This document shows positions 36,493 through 47,384 of a stretch of 64,000 bases of DNA, piece after piece. The notes beneath the pieces were generated by a model. The model saw nothing but the letters and a program-made list of their open reading frames with translations, was not told where the DNA came from and did not search any database. Numbering within the stretch: position 1 is the stretch's first letter; every line of letters begins with the position of its first letter. The DNA comes from Piper betle (Eukaryota > Streptophyta > Magnoliopsida > Piperales > Piperaceae): positions 1 to 64,000 of the forward strand of contig JAURVB010010252.1 of assembly GCA_033002965.1 (NCBI GenBank), read 5' to 3'. Both the position numbers and the translations under genes were made by a program.

Positions 36493-39400
36493 TGTAACGA
36501 CCCGCTCGAACTGGACCGAGTGTTACTTAAAAATATACTTAGTGTAAATGTAGCATTCCAGAAGATGAATTTAAATACAACAATTAAATCTCGCACCATA
36601 TAATCTAAATCATAATATTAAATCATGTTCTCTAAAATATAAAATAACGGTCTCACAGTCTCGGACCGTTTCCCATAGCTACATTTATAACACAAGAGAA
36701 TAATAAGGAAGTCCAATTTTTATTATTGATTCACCATACCTAGGTTGGTAAAAGAACCACCAACCACACTTCTATTCTTCAGTCCAATGCTGCTCACCTG
36801 TGGAGGCAATTCCACGTTAGTGATAAAACCACTATGCTGCATAATTAAATAAAACAAGTCAACATAATCCTAATTATCATTTCGCTCATTTTTCTTGTTA
36901 TTATACAATTCTTTAGTAATTATCTTTCAGGTCATGCTGAGATTAGTAAAAGTCGTCTCTCATCTCATTCTAAGATTAGAAATCGTCTCTGAGATCCCTC
37001 AACTTAGTCCCACATCTAATACCTACTGGGAGAAGATCCTGTTTATAAATGGGAATGGCCTATAGATCTTTAACTTTCAGGGTAACCATTTTAAAGAAAT
37101 GACTTAGCTCATTACGTTGCACTTTGGGCTGGGTTGTTATAAATGGTATCAGAGCCGACCTGGTTCCGTATTAGATGGTGGGATGGACTAGGGACGTTGG
37201 CTAGGTTGCCGGTCACGGGCCAGAAAGGTCGTGGGCTGGGGTTAGCAACTGGCTAAGACTAGAAATGCCGGCTAGGTTGCCGGTCACGGGCCAGAAAGGA
37301 CGTAGGCTGGGGCTAGCAACGGGCCAAGAATAAGCATTTCGGGGACGAAATTTCCTAAGGTGGGTGGATTGTGAGATCCCTCAACTTAGTCCCACATCTA
37401 ATACCTACTGGGAGAAGATCCTGTTTATAAGTGGGAATGGCCTAGAGATCTTTAACTTCCGGGGTACCCATTTTAAGGAAATGACTTAGCCCATTACGTT
37501 GCACTTTGGGCTGGGTCGTTACAAATGGTATCAGAGCCGACTTGGTTCCGTGTTAGATGGTGGGCTGGATTAGAAACGTTGGCTAGGCTGCCGGTCACGG
37601 GCCAGAAAAGGTCGTGGGCTGGGGCTAGCAACGGGCCAAGAATAGGCATTTCGGGTACGAAATTCCCTAAGGTGGGTGGATTGTGAGATCCCTCAACTTA
37701 GTCCCACATCTAATACCTACTGGGAGAAGATCCTGTTTATAAGTGGGAATGGCCTATAGATCTTTAACTTTCGGGGTACCCATTTTAAAGAAATGAATTA
37801 GCCCATTACGTTGCACTTTGGGCTGGGTTGTTACAAATGGTATCAGAGCCGACCTGGTTTCGTGTTAGATGGTGGGATGGACTAGGGACGTTGGCTAGGT
37901 TGCCGGTCACGGGCCAGAAAGGTCGTGGGCTGGGGTTAGCAACGGGCTAAGACTAGAAACGCTGGCTAGGCTGCCGGTCACGGGCCAGAAAGGACGTAGG
38001 CTTGGGCTAGCAATGGGCCAAGAATAGGCATTTCGGGGACGAAATTTCCCAAGGTGGGTGGATTGTGAGATCCCTCAACTTAGTCCCACATCTAATACCT
38101 ACTGGGAGAAGATCCTGTTTATAAGTGTGAATGGACTATAGATCTTTAACTTCCGGGGTACCCATTTTAAAGAGATGACTTAGCCCATTACGTTGCACTT
38201 TGGGCTGGGTCGTTACAATCTCTCAGCTCATTCTACAATTAGAAATAGTCTCGTAGCTCATTCTGAGATTAGGTGGTCTCCAAATTCATTTTGATACCCG
38301 ACTATAGTTTAATAAGCCATTTTCTATATTACTGACTCATTATTGAAAAAATTACTTCATTTACGAAATATTAAATTTAATATAGTAAAGGTAAAATCTT
38401 TATTTTATTAATTACTTATCACTATCTGATTTAATTTAATCGCTTGTTGTGTGCCGATTAATTATCAACCATTTATCATTACCCTATATTTATTACTTAT
38501 GTCCATGCTGATTTCGTGCAATAATTAGTTAGTTTATTATCTTTAACCCATAACCCATTAGAATAAATATTTTTAATGATTTCTTACGAGTTAGTTTTAT
38601 TTTTAACTCAAGTCGGTATCGAGTCAACCCATATTTACAAAACTGCCATCTTCTTCTTCTTTCTTCTTCTTCCCCAAGGCCATCTTCTCTTCTCTTACCG
38701 TCTTCTTTGCACCTGATCAAACCTTGGTACCACCACTGGCCACATCCTTCTTCAAGTCCCCAGCAACCCAATTGAACAACCATATAAACATCCCAACAAG
38801 ACATCAACAGCAACATAAAAACAGGCAAAGATGAAGCCTAACGTCCATGTTTTACAGTAGCTATCCAAGGCGACGTTCTGCACCAAACCAGGCCTGATAT
38901 CTTCCTCTTCAACCCAAAACCGTACCACGTTCTTCACTCCCTTCCCTACCAATCAATTGGAAGCATAAAGCTTGTGCTTTACAGCAACTATCCATGTCAA
39001 AGTCTGTTCTGCACCAAGGCGAGCGACTCCTGACCAGCAGCACCACTGGGACTGCAAGTAGCACTCCGTGCGGCCAGCAGCACTGCCGGGAACACTCCCC
39101 TTCTCCCTGCACGACAACCCAACGTCAAGGCCAAGTGCTGTGAGCATGCACAACGTGAGTCTTTGGCCAGCAAACTAGCTTGGACATCTGGAATCGCCCA
39201 CAGCTTTGCACACTACAACTCCGCCCATAACCACTGAAATTCTCTACCTATTAGAACCTAGGGACAAGGCGACGCCACCCTTCAACTCAGCAGCCAAAGA
39301 GGTCGTCGGGGGTGTGAGGGCTGCCTTGAAATCTTTGTTTACAGTCACCTATCATTGCCCAACTTCAGATCCGTCGGCCATGACAAAATTCCATTTTCCA

Positions 39401-39794
39401 GTTTAGTTTTAGTTGTTATTGTTGATTTCAGACTTTAATTCTCATTTTATCAAGCTTATTATCAATTAAAAAGACATATGAATGCAAGAAAATGAAGAAG
39501 AGGGAGATAGGAAGGATACCCAAGCAAGGAAAAAGCACCGGCAAGGAAGAGGAAAACTAGGCAGCTAAGGTGAGGAAGAATGACATCCTCTTTTAAAATT
39601 TATAAAAATGAAAAAGATGGCTAGTAGGGTATGTGAAAATACCCGTATTTCACTTAACTGGGTAATCGGGTAAATAATAAAATATAATAATTAACCGGGT
39701 AGAATTAACCAGGTAAAGAATATAACACGTTTGGTCCTTTTTAGACCAAGTCGAATATATTAAATTAAAAAAAAAAATTTCCAAGGTCTTTACA
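36493..39794 (-). mobile_element. Solo LTR, family E, containing a TRIM array
   Basis: Minus-orientation LTR from TGTAACGACCCGCTCG to GGTCTTTACA with perfect AGGAG duplications. It interrupts gag of element D; the gag reading continues on both sides. Shared family features: CTCGGACCGTTTCCCA near 36660, GAGGCAATTCCACGTTAGTGA near 36800, CTTCTTCTTC near 38650, and ACCGGGTA motifs near 39690. Removing the nested TRIM array leaves about 2.07 kb. It lacks the satellite array found in the copies at 4270 and 54843. Confidence 0.9.
36990..38217 (+). mobile_element. TRIM-A tandem array, four LTRs
   Basis: LTRs at 36990-37141, 37370-37523, 37682-37833 and 38064-38217; internals of about 228, 158 and 230 bp. 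Each internal starts with a TGGTATCAGAGCCGAC primer site and ends GGTGGGTGGATTG. Flanks GTCTC (36985-36989) and ATCTC (38218-38222) form a near-perfect target duplication if the first LTR lost two bases at its start. The LTR has a TTTATAAG motif that could serve as a TATA box. No coding capacity. Confidence 0.92.
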
Positions 39795-39799
39795 AGGAG

Positions 39800-40675
39800 T
39801 AGGTGGCGGGAGAGGTTCTGTGGAAACTGTTGGCACTCCCCATGCCTCTTCACCAACTGCTGGTCCCTTCTCAGCTCTGGCTACATAAATAACTATCAGC
39901 TTGAAAACATAATCCAAACATTTCAAACACTCCTATAGCTGACGATATCCACAAGAATGCCTCTTATACATCCAATTTTCCAAAGAAAGGTCATCCACCA
40001 TTCTTTACGAACCTTTCGTACTCCATAGTTCTAAATTCCTTGCATCCACTGATATGTACGATCCTTCTCCTTACTCATACCCAGGAAATTGTGGTCCCGT
40101 ACCCGCTGGTACACCGTCAAATTCTACAGCTCCATTTCTGCCTGCAGTCTGCCCGCTACTAGCTATTGTGGTTCCACTGATGTCCGGTCTCATCCTCGCC
40201 TGAAGTGGGGCAAAAGGAGGAGCTGTTGTTAGAGTAGCCCTCTGTTGCAGCAGTGCAGGAGGAGGCCACGACAGAGGGTCTATGGAAACCATTGGCTCTC
40301 CCCGTGCCTCTTCACCTACTACTGGTCTCTTCCCAACCCTGGCTACAGAAGGAGCTATCTGCCAAAGCTCTCTCCTGAATTCCTCCTGATCTTGCTGCAC
40401 TTGTCTCCTAAATTCCTCCCGACTTTCCTGCATTTATATTTGAGCTTCAACCAACCTGGCAATCGCTGCATCTCTCTCCTATCGACTACTTCTAGTACGT
40501 AACTATCATGACCACTGTCTCGGTCACGATGACTATCTCGATTGCGGCAACTATCTTGGTGATGGCTCTCACCACATCGGCTAGCTGAAACTGGCACACT
40601 GGCATCTACTGGTGGCATGAGGTCCTAGGTTCACTGGAGGCGATGTCTCTGTGAACATGGCTAGGACTGTCCTAT
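39800..40675 (-). pseudogene. Gag N-terminal part of element D, with a duplicated block
   Basis: On minus, a probable gag start at 40618 (MPPVDASVPVSASRCGES) is followed by a charged RDSHRDRDSG region, then EFRRQVQQDQEEFRREL (40433-40350) and the RMRPDISG block. At about 39905 the reading jumps back to an earlier gag position, so the 'EEARG.P.VS..PL' block occurs at 40330-40260 and again at 39880-39800. This is a tandem duplication of roughly 700 bp of gag. Stops occur near 40000-39900. Confidence 0.65.
40671..40675. repeat. Target-site duplication CCTAT, left copy
   Basis: CCTAT here and CCTAC at 42125-42129 flank the solo LTR; four of five bases match. Confidence 0.8.
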
Positions 40676-42124
40676 TGTTACAGGCTTAAGCTTGTGGGAC
40701 AGTCGGGCGCTAGGGTTTGGCGGTTGTCCCTAGCGAATCCCATGTTCAAGGCAGATAACCGGTGTTATTCGTGTGGTGGAACAACCTACCGGAGCCATGC
40801 AGCATGTTGGAGTGCAGTTGGGGTACCGAACAGGGGAGGAGCCAGACGCATGCGAGGTCGAGTTGTGCTAGAAGACGGGACCAAGCATGTGGGCAGCAGT
40901 AGCGCGTGGGGGACTGAGCATGGATGCCAGGAACCAGATGTGCGTGCCGAGCGAGCACCACCGCGCGTGCCAGCAATGTGATCGATCAAAAGACCGGGCA
41001 GGACTAACCTGGTGTTGAGGATTGACGAGCAGGCACCCGGGTCCGAGCGTATCTGGAGCCGGTACTGAGTGCTGGGTGGTCTGGAGCCTGCCGGTTGCTG
41101 GATCGGTACCAGGGCTAGCTGGGGGTGAACCAGGAGGGTCGACCACCAGGCTAGGATGCAACATGGGCATTCCGGTCAATTTGGCTGGAAACACCAAGAG
41201 TTGGGGTGATGTCATCTGATTAACTTGGACCGTGGATGGGAGGATCAACGGTGAGGGTCAGTTCTGGAACATCACTAAGGTGACTGCTGGTATGGGGCGT
41301 GCTGAGCCATTGATCAAGGATCTGATGGTGAGGAGCCATGCTGGTGATGTGCCCTTTTTGTCCAACCGATGCCTATATAAGGAGCAGCTTCATTTGGTGG
41401 TGAGGCAGAATAGATCAGAGTGATAGAACAAGTGTGGGTAAGTGTCTCCCCTTGTGGAGAGGTGAGATCGAGTCGGGGAAAGGGGACGCCTTGGGTGTTT
41501 CTGCAGCCAGTCCTGGACGGGTCTAGGACTGGAACACCAGGGAAGCTGTCAGCGCAGCTGCTGTCCGCCTGAGGGCCGAGTCACCCAGTTCTGTCCAGCA
41601 ACCTCGAGCGTGTGGCCGAGAGTTGCGAAGTCCTGTCGAGGGAGTGTCGAGAGGCCAAGTCGTGGGGAGTGAATGTCCACGACTTGCTGGTAGTCTAGTG
41701 TATAGATTACTTGTATCCTATATTCATACTAGTGGAATAGAGGTTGGGCTGAGTTCCCGTAAAATATTGTGTGTGCGTCGGATTTGGTGACCGAGAACCT
41801 GATCGGTGATTCCTGCGATCAGGGTGTGCCGGCAAGTGTGGGTGACCGGTACGGGGACGTATCACGCTGTGACTTGGTGCGATCGAGCAAGTGTCCGGCA
41901 GTGCGCTGCAACCGGGAAGCCGAGCGCCGGTACCTGGACGCGCCAGCAATCGGGCGTGGTACCGGTATTTTGTTCGGGTGTTTGCGAAGGTGGTGTCCGG
42001 AGTGGTGCTGTGCAGTGCATCCGCTGGCTGCATAGCACTGTTGGCTGGTGGTTCCGAGGAGGGAAACACGCCGCACGGGGAAAGATTAGGGCGAAAAATA
42101 AGACCCTAGATCAGCCCTGTGACA
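40676..42124 (+). mobile_element. Solo LTR, family F (diverged copy)
   Basis: Plus-orientation LTR from TGTTACAGGCTTAAGC to CCCTGTGACA. It is collinear with the LTRs at 42334 and 47385 (GGGTTTGGCGGTTGT near the start, TATATAAGGAG at 41374, GGGGACGCCTTGGG near 41480, TGTCCACGAC near 41670, GAGGGAAACACGCCGCAC near 42060) but clearly more diverged from them than they are from each other. It lies between the gag start and primer site of element D, 205 bases before the complete element F. ORFs within are LTR reading frames. Confidence 0.88.
41374..41380 (+). promoter_or_regulatory. TATA box of the solo family F LTR
   Basis: TATATAA in the context GCCTATATAAGGAGC, aligned with the TATA motifs of both LTRs of element F. 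Confidence 0.65.
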
Positions 42125-42333
42125 CCTACCTAGCCAATGGAGGCGATGGGTCCTGATTTGCGTCTGGCGGGTCTATGTCACCATCCCGCTATAAATCTCT
42201 GATCTGATTTGTTCACCTTGTCACACCACCGATTCGCAAAAAAAATCTACAACCTAAAAACATCACGACATAAAAATACCTGTCAGTACAGCTCAGAGTA
42301 GCTAGGGACACATGTAAAATGTAATACATCTAC
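42125..42333 (-). other. Leader fragment of element D
   Basis: Short gene-free piece between two insertions. By position it belongs to the untranslated leader between the primer site at 48901-48912 and the gag start at 40618 on minus. Confidence 0.5.
42329..42333. repeat. Target-site duplication TCTAC, left copy
   Basis: TCTAC at 42329-42333 is repeated exactly at 48873-48877 on the other side of element F. Confidence 0.95.
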
Positions 42334-43809
42334 TGTTACGGGGTTTAGCTCATGGGACGATCGAGAACTAGGGTTTGGCGGTTGTTCCTAGCATTCCCGC
42401 GTCCAAGTCGGGTGGCCGGTGCTATCCGAGTGTTGAACAACCTACCGAGCATATTTCCGTGTTAGTGTGAAGTGCATCGTGGTGCATGGGGTCTATCGGG
42501 CGAGTTGCTGTACCGGGCGAGATATCGGACAGTACCGATAGCAGTTGGGTAGCGGACATGATCGATAACGAGTATCGAGCACCGCTACCGTGTACCGAGC
42601 GTGGTGCGGGTTCCAGGTGCGTGACGGGTCAGGCGCAGCCGGGACGTTCTACCGAGCAGCATGCGCAGGTAGAAGTTGCGGGTTCCGGATGCGTAGGGTG
42701 CGAGTGACCGAGCACCGCTGACCGAGCGTGCTGGGCACCAGGGCCGTGTGCGACCGTGCGACATGCGGTAGTCACGGGTGCGCAGATGTGCAGGTGACCG
42801 AGCCAAGGAGCGGTAGGGGTTATCGTGCATGCGCATGGGTGCTGTGGAACAGACGGACCAGGGTTCGGTACTGGTCGCTGGGTCGAGCCAGGCGACCGTG
42901 CCACATCCAGGAAGTTGATGAGGCATTTGCGCCACACCCAAGGGGGGTCTTTCTGGTAATTCTGCTGGAACACCAAGGGGTCGATGACAAGGCTTGGAGT
43001 ATGGGAGCCGTTGATCAAGACTTCGATGGTGAGGATGCAAGCTGATGAGGTGTCACACTAAGGCTGGGATGTCTATATAAGGAGATGCCATCCTTGTGTA
43101 GAAATCAGAACAACCAGAGTTGAGTGTGTGAGTGATCTCAGTGGGGGAGTGAAACTTGGTCGGGCAAGGGGACGCCTTGGGGTTACTGCAGTCAGGCCGA
43201 GGAGGGTCTGGAACTCCAAGGGGGACTACCGGGTTAGTCGACGTCCGCCTTTAGGGTCAAGGCTCGCACACCTGTTGTTCGGCAACCCTGCGCGGTGAAC
43301 CGAGGGTTGGGTGAAGTCCTGTCGAGTGAGGGTCGAGAGGCACGGTCGTGGGGTTTGCATGTCCACGACCGGCGGGTAGTCTAGAGGGATTACCTGTATA
43401 TATCCTGTATTCACGTTGTAAGAATAGAGGTTGGGAAGAGTTCCTGTAATTCTTGTGGTGTATGCGTCATGTTTGTGCACCGTGGTCTAGACCAGTGATT
43501 CCGTGGTCTAGGGGCACCGAGCAGGGTACTCGGTACGTGGGGCGTGTAATCACTTGTGACTTGGTGTGATCGGTGTGTGTGTTCGGTACAGGGGCTGGTA
43601 ACCTGGTTACGGTACGCAGGCGTTGGTAGCTGGGCGCGGTACCGGGACTGGGTGCGTGCGATACTTGCAGGCGTGCGGTCCGAGGCCGCTGTGCACCACA
43701 GCACGTTGGGGTGCGGAGGTGGTGTTGGCTGGTGTTTCCAGGGAGGGAAACACGCCGCACAGTGGCAGTTTGGGCGAAAAATTTAATCCCTAAGCTGACC
43801 CCTGTGACA
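42334..43809 (+). mobile_element. 5' LTR of element F (1476 bp)
   Basis: Starts TGTTACGGGGTTTAGC and ends CCCCTGTGACA. It is about 99% identical to the 3' LTR at 47385-48872; by eye the differences are four substitutions in the first 40 bases and a few single-base changes or 1-4 bp indels elsewhere. The target duplication is perfect. These are signs of a recent insertion. The LTR is GC-richer than its surroundings. Confidence 0.95.
43074..43080 (+). promoter_or_regulatory. TATA box of the element F 5' LTR
   Basis: TATATAA within GATGTCTATATAAGGAG. It is conserved in all three family F LTRs despite the divergence of the solo copy, as expected for the element's promoter. Confidence 0.7.
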
Positions 43810-43810
43810 G

Positions 43811-43825
43811 AGGTATCAGAGCTCG
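43811..43825 (+). promoter_or_regulatory. Primer-binding site of element F
   Basis: AGGTATCAGAGCTCG one base after the LTR end. It matches the initiator tRNA-Met site TGGTATCAGAGC except for the first base. Confidence 0.75.
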
Positions 43826-43894
43826 GAGTTCGGTGAAAGCCGAAGGCTTTGCGAGGCACGATTCTACTTTCAGAGGAAAGTCTCCACATTTTCT

Positions 43895-45667
43895 TTGCCA
43901 GCAAGCAGGTACCAAGAGATGGACACACAAGAGCGTGTGACACGGCTGGAGGTGCTGGTGGGCGGTCCAACCAGTAGCGACGATGGGCGAACCATCTTCG
44001 AGCAGCTACAGTCCTTAACAGAAGGGATGAAGGACTTGAGTTCTCGGGTGAGCGACATACCCGGGACCAGCCGTAGCAAGGATGAAGCAACGGCGGGACT
44101 GTTGGAGGAGTTCCGGGATATCATAGAGGCTTTACACACTGACGTTGTTCTGTTAAAGCAGGTTGTCGCCAGATATCCTCAACCAGGTTTGGTTGACCGT
44201 GCAGCCGAAGAAAGCTCGGTTTCAGGAAGGCTCAAGGTGCCGGAGCCAAAGAAGTTCGAGGGAGCTAGGTCAGCCAAGGACCTAGGGAACTTCATCTGGG
44301 ACATGGAAGAGTACTTCGTTGCTGCGAACATACCCGAAGAGCGCCAGGTTTCTTTGGCCAGCATGTTTCTATCGGGGGATGCCAAATTGTGGTATCGTAC
44401 TCGCACCGAGGAGGATCGGAGTGCTGGTCGACCCCGAATGGAGACCTGGAATTCCTTAAAAGAGGAGCTTCGGGAGCAGTTCTTGCCATCTAACACTACC
44501 TGGGTGGCAAGGGACAGACTCAAGAATTTGAGACAGTCCGGAACAGTGCGGGAGTATGTCCAGGAGTTTAGCTCTTGTCTCCTCGACATCAGAAACATGT
44601 CGGAGGAAGATAAGTTATTTAACTTTATCTCTGGTTTGCAGCCTTGGGCTCAGGTGGAGTTGAGGCAGCAGAAAGTTGGCGATTTGCCTGCGGCTTTGGT
44701 GGCAGCCGACGCCTTGGTGGACTTGCAACCGCGATCGCGTGTCAAGGAGGATACCCAGGGCAAGATGACCAAGGGCGGTCGAGACAGCCAACGGGAGGGC
44801 AGAAGGCCATTCCGGCCAAAGAGGGGGCCAGACGTTGCGTCGGGCAGCAGGGATCGTGGGCCGGGTGTTCCAGCATCCGGGTGCTTTCTGTGTGGTGGTC
44901 CGCATCGGGCAAAGCAGTGTCCGAGCCGAGGTAAGGTGAATGCCTTGGTAGCGGATGCAGACCAGGACCAAGAGGAGGAGCCTCTTGCCCGAGCATCTAC
45001 CCTTCAGATACTCGGGGCGTTGCGAGCTGAACGCTCAGCTTCGGAAGGAGCTGGCCTGATATACGTTCCATGTGTAGTGAACGGGAGAGCAGTTTCAGCC
45101 TTAGTAGACACTGGTGCTACGCACAACTTTGTTTCCAATGGGATGGCGTTGGAACTAGGGTTGAAGACTAGGATCGTGACCAGCAAGGTGAAGGCGGTGA
45201 ACTCACAGGCGAGACAGGTGCAAGGTATAGCCAGAAATGTCGGAATCTGCTTGGGGGAGTATGAAGGGCGAGTTGATTTGATGGTCATCGAACTCGATGA
45301 TTTTGATCTGATACTCGGGAATCCTTTCATGCGTTCTGCTGGAGTGGGAGTGTTCCCACAGCTGGAAGGTATACTGATCGCGAATGAAGCGGGTGCATGT
45401 TTTGTTCGTGGGCAGAGAGGATCTTCCGGGGTCAAGTGCAGCACTGTCAGGGAGGAGCATCTGTCGGCAATGCAGGTGACTCGAGAGTGCACGGGGGACT
45501 TGACTGGCCTTGCAGGAGTGGTGATGATCCAACCGGACCAGGTGGTGAGGGTACCGGATTTGCTGGTAGATGCTGAGTCTACCGAGTTGCCAATGGGGTC
45601 TCCCGAGAGGACGATCGTTCACCAGATCGAGTTGGTGCCAGGGTGGGTACCAGCGCCGGCGCACTAG
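43895..45667 (+). CDS. Gag-protease polyprotein of element F
   Basis: Intact 590-codon ORF, the only long undamaged coding sequence in the left 58 kb. Gag forms the virus-like particle that packages element RNA; the aspartic protease cuts the polyprotein. Order: N-terminal acidic/coiled-coil-like region (residues 15-95), gag capsid core (about 115-280, with FEGARSAKDLGNFIWDME and LKNLRQSGTVREYVQEF), basic linker (283-325), CCHC zinc knuckle CFLCGGPHRAKQC (330-342), and aspartic protease with catalytic LVDTGATHNF (403-412) and the flap-side DDFDLILGNPF (468-478). The C-terminus (ELPMGSPERTIVHQIELVPG) is the very start of the RT region, where a stop ends the frame. A start at residue 9 (43919, MDTQERVTRLE) is an alternative and begins where conserved gag text starts. 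It lies 86 bases after the primer site. The family is Ty3/Gypsy, probably a chromovirus. Confidence 0.93.
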   Translation: MPASRYQEMDTQERVTRLEVLVGGPTSSDDGRTIFEQLQSLTEGMKDLSSRVSDIPGTSRSKDEATAGLLEEFRDIIEALHTDVVLLKQVVARYPQPGLVDRAAEESSVSGRLKVPEPKKFEGARSAKDLGNFIWDMEEYFVAANIPEERQVSLASMFLSGDAKLWYRTRTEEDRSAGRPRMETWNSLKEELREQFLPSNTTWVARDRLKNLRQSGTVREYVQEFSSCLLDIRNMSEEDKLFNFISGLQPWAQVELRQQKVGDLPAALVAADALVDLQPRSRVKEDTQGKMTKGGRDSQREGRRPFRPKRGPDVASGSRDRGPGVPASGCFLCGGPHRAKQCPSRGKVNALVADADQDQEEEPLARASTLQILGALRAERSASEGAGLIYVPCVVNGRAVSALVDTGATHNFVSNGMALELGLKTRIVTSKVKAVNSQARQVQGIARNVGICLGEYEGRVDLMVIELDDFDLILGNPFMRSAGVGVFPQLEGILIANEAGACFVRGQRGSSGVKCSTVREEHLSAMQVTRECTGDLTGLAGVVMIQPDQVVRVPDLLVDAESTELPMGSPERTIVHQIELVPGWVPAPAH

Positions 45668-47384
45668 AGTGTGGTGCCGGACGAACTCACACAGATCCAG
45701 ATGTGGTTCCTGGATGGGGGAAAATTCAGCCGTCATGCACCATGGGTTACAGGAGGTGACCGTGTGGAAGAAGTACCCAGTTCCTTGGAGTTGGACCTGA
45801 CATCGGGAAGTGATGGGTGGATCACGAGGGTCAACCGATGCAGGGCTCAAGGAGCATTCTCTGTGTGAAGAGCCGTGTGAAGTTCGTGATTAGGGGAGTT
45901 GTGCTTCCCTAGAATTGGCCGAGTAAGGTGCGAGTGAGGAATCAGGCGGATTCCATTGCCGAGTGGACGCCAACAAGGGTGACTGGAAGGAAGAACTTCC
46001 TAGGAGTTTGGCCAATTACTGGAAGTTTGTACATGGATTGCGCCATGTAGGGTCATCTTTGAATAGGTTTGGTCGGTGCCATACCTTACAGCTTTTTGGT
46101 GTGATAAGAGCTGTGATCATCGGAGCCAATTCTGGAACGGCCGGGTTCCAGGCAACCGTTGGAGTAGTGACGCACTTCAGACAAAAGCCGGGATGGTGGA
46201 AGGCAGCAGGGGCTGGCCAGGAGTACATTGTCCAACTGTGGCGGGTTTACTCGTTGGTCTGAGTTCATTGTCAGGAGGACAATGAAGCTTACGCCTTCTT
46301 CAAGACCCATGGAGAGAGGGTTAGCAGCTTCAGATCGTGATAACGAGAAACTTGGTTGACAGAGCAAGTCGGAGCTTGACTCAAGTGTTGGTTAGATGAT
46401 ACCGTTAGTTTATGCCAGTAAGGACATCGGCTATTCAGTCCTACTGATAGGCTAAGACAAAAGCTGAGGTTCCACATTCCCCAGTGGAAGTGCATTCAGA
46501 AGGGTCTGGATGTGTACCCGAAGTTAGGGTGATCGTTGTTGGCGACATGCTGATAACGCAGCTTTTGTGAAACCCTGATTGGGAGTACCACAGGGTAAGG
46601 TGCATAGAAAAGAGTTAGTGACTGGGATGCTGCAGCACTAGCTTCACCTTGAGATCTTGAAGCTCGATCTCATGGACATGGTGTCCAGTTTCCCGAAGAA
46701 GAAGGGAGCAACAGCAGGTTACTCTATCGAGTCTCGGAGTACGCTGTTCGGAGCAGTGCCCAGGATTACCCAACTGTGGGCTGCTTGCCGAATCATGGGG
46801 AAGTACGCGAGGTACAAGCGGAAGGCAAGGGATCGGTGACAAGTAACCAAGCTCAGTCTAGAGATTAGGCTGAGATATGGATGCATTACTCAGGAGGAGT
46901 ATGTGAGACGTTCATTACCTCTTGCACGGTGCAGCTAGAAAATCTGCATTGTGGTCAGCTAATGAGGCTTAGTTCTCCGACGTTGTGGACCATGTATGGT
47001 GCAACGGGCCGAATGAGGAGAAATGCGGACCTGGCAAGGAGGGCATATCATTCCGCGTGGAGAGCAAGTGATGCTGACGCTCACGCCCAGATTTTGGGAG
47101 AAAATCTGGTGTACAAAGTGAAGGTACGGGTTCCTTTGTGTGTTTTCCAAGGGGATTTGGTCAGTCCGGTTTGAATAGCTGTCTGTATGGGTTTCTACTA
47201 CCACCGGCGAATAAGATGTAGTAAGGACTTTTGAAGCAGAGGTACGTCAACCTGGGGGCTTCGAAGGGGCAGACGGAGTGATTCAAGTGGGAACAGGAAG
47301 GAAACCTATGCGTGAGATGGGTCAAGAGGCAGGGCAGGACTCAAACCTCCGATGAGGACATCGGGTCTCATTGGTGGGGGAGAC
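45668..47384 (+). pseudogene. Shredded pol of element F
   Basis: After the gag-protease stop only short pol scraps can be read, each in its own frame: VVPDELTQIQMW and APWV (start of RT) at 45671-45750; VEWTPTRVT and then RSLANYWKFVHGL with HVGSSLNRF (RT thumb/connection) at 45961-46065; KLDLMDMVSSFPKKKGA, resembling the start of the integrase core, at 46650-46710. The order is normal, but the catalytic parts of RT, RNase H and integrase are missing, and the region is about 1.7 kb against roughly 3 kb for a full pol. The damage looks like many small deletions. The final purine tract (TTGGTGGGGGAGAC, 47371-47384) is intact. Confidence 0.75.

Noticed and set aside
38529..39406. Short ORFs near 38.5-39.4 kb as a possible host gene
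   Set aside because: They lie within the solo LTR bounded by AGGAG duplications and match the GC-rich block of that LTR family.
41707..42156. Cluster of ORFs on both strands up to 120 codons
   Set aside because: They fall inside the family F LTR; matching frames in the other two LTRs encode different, shifted peptides with no domain motif.
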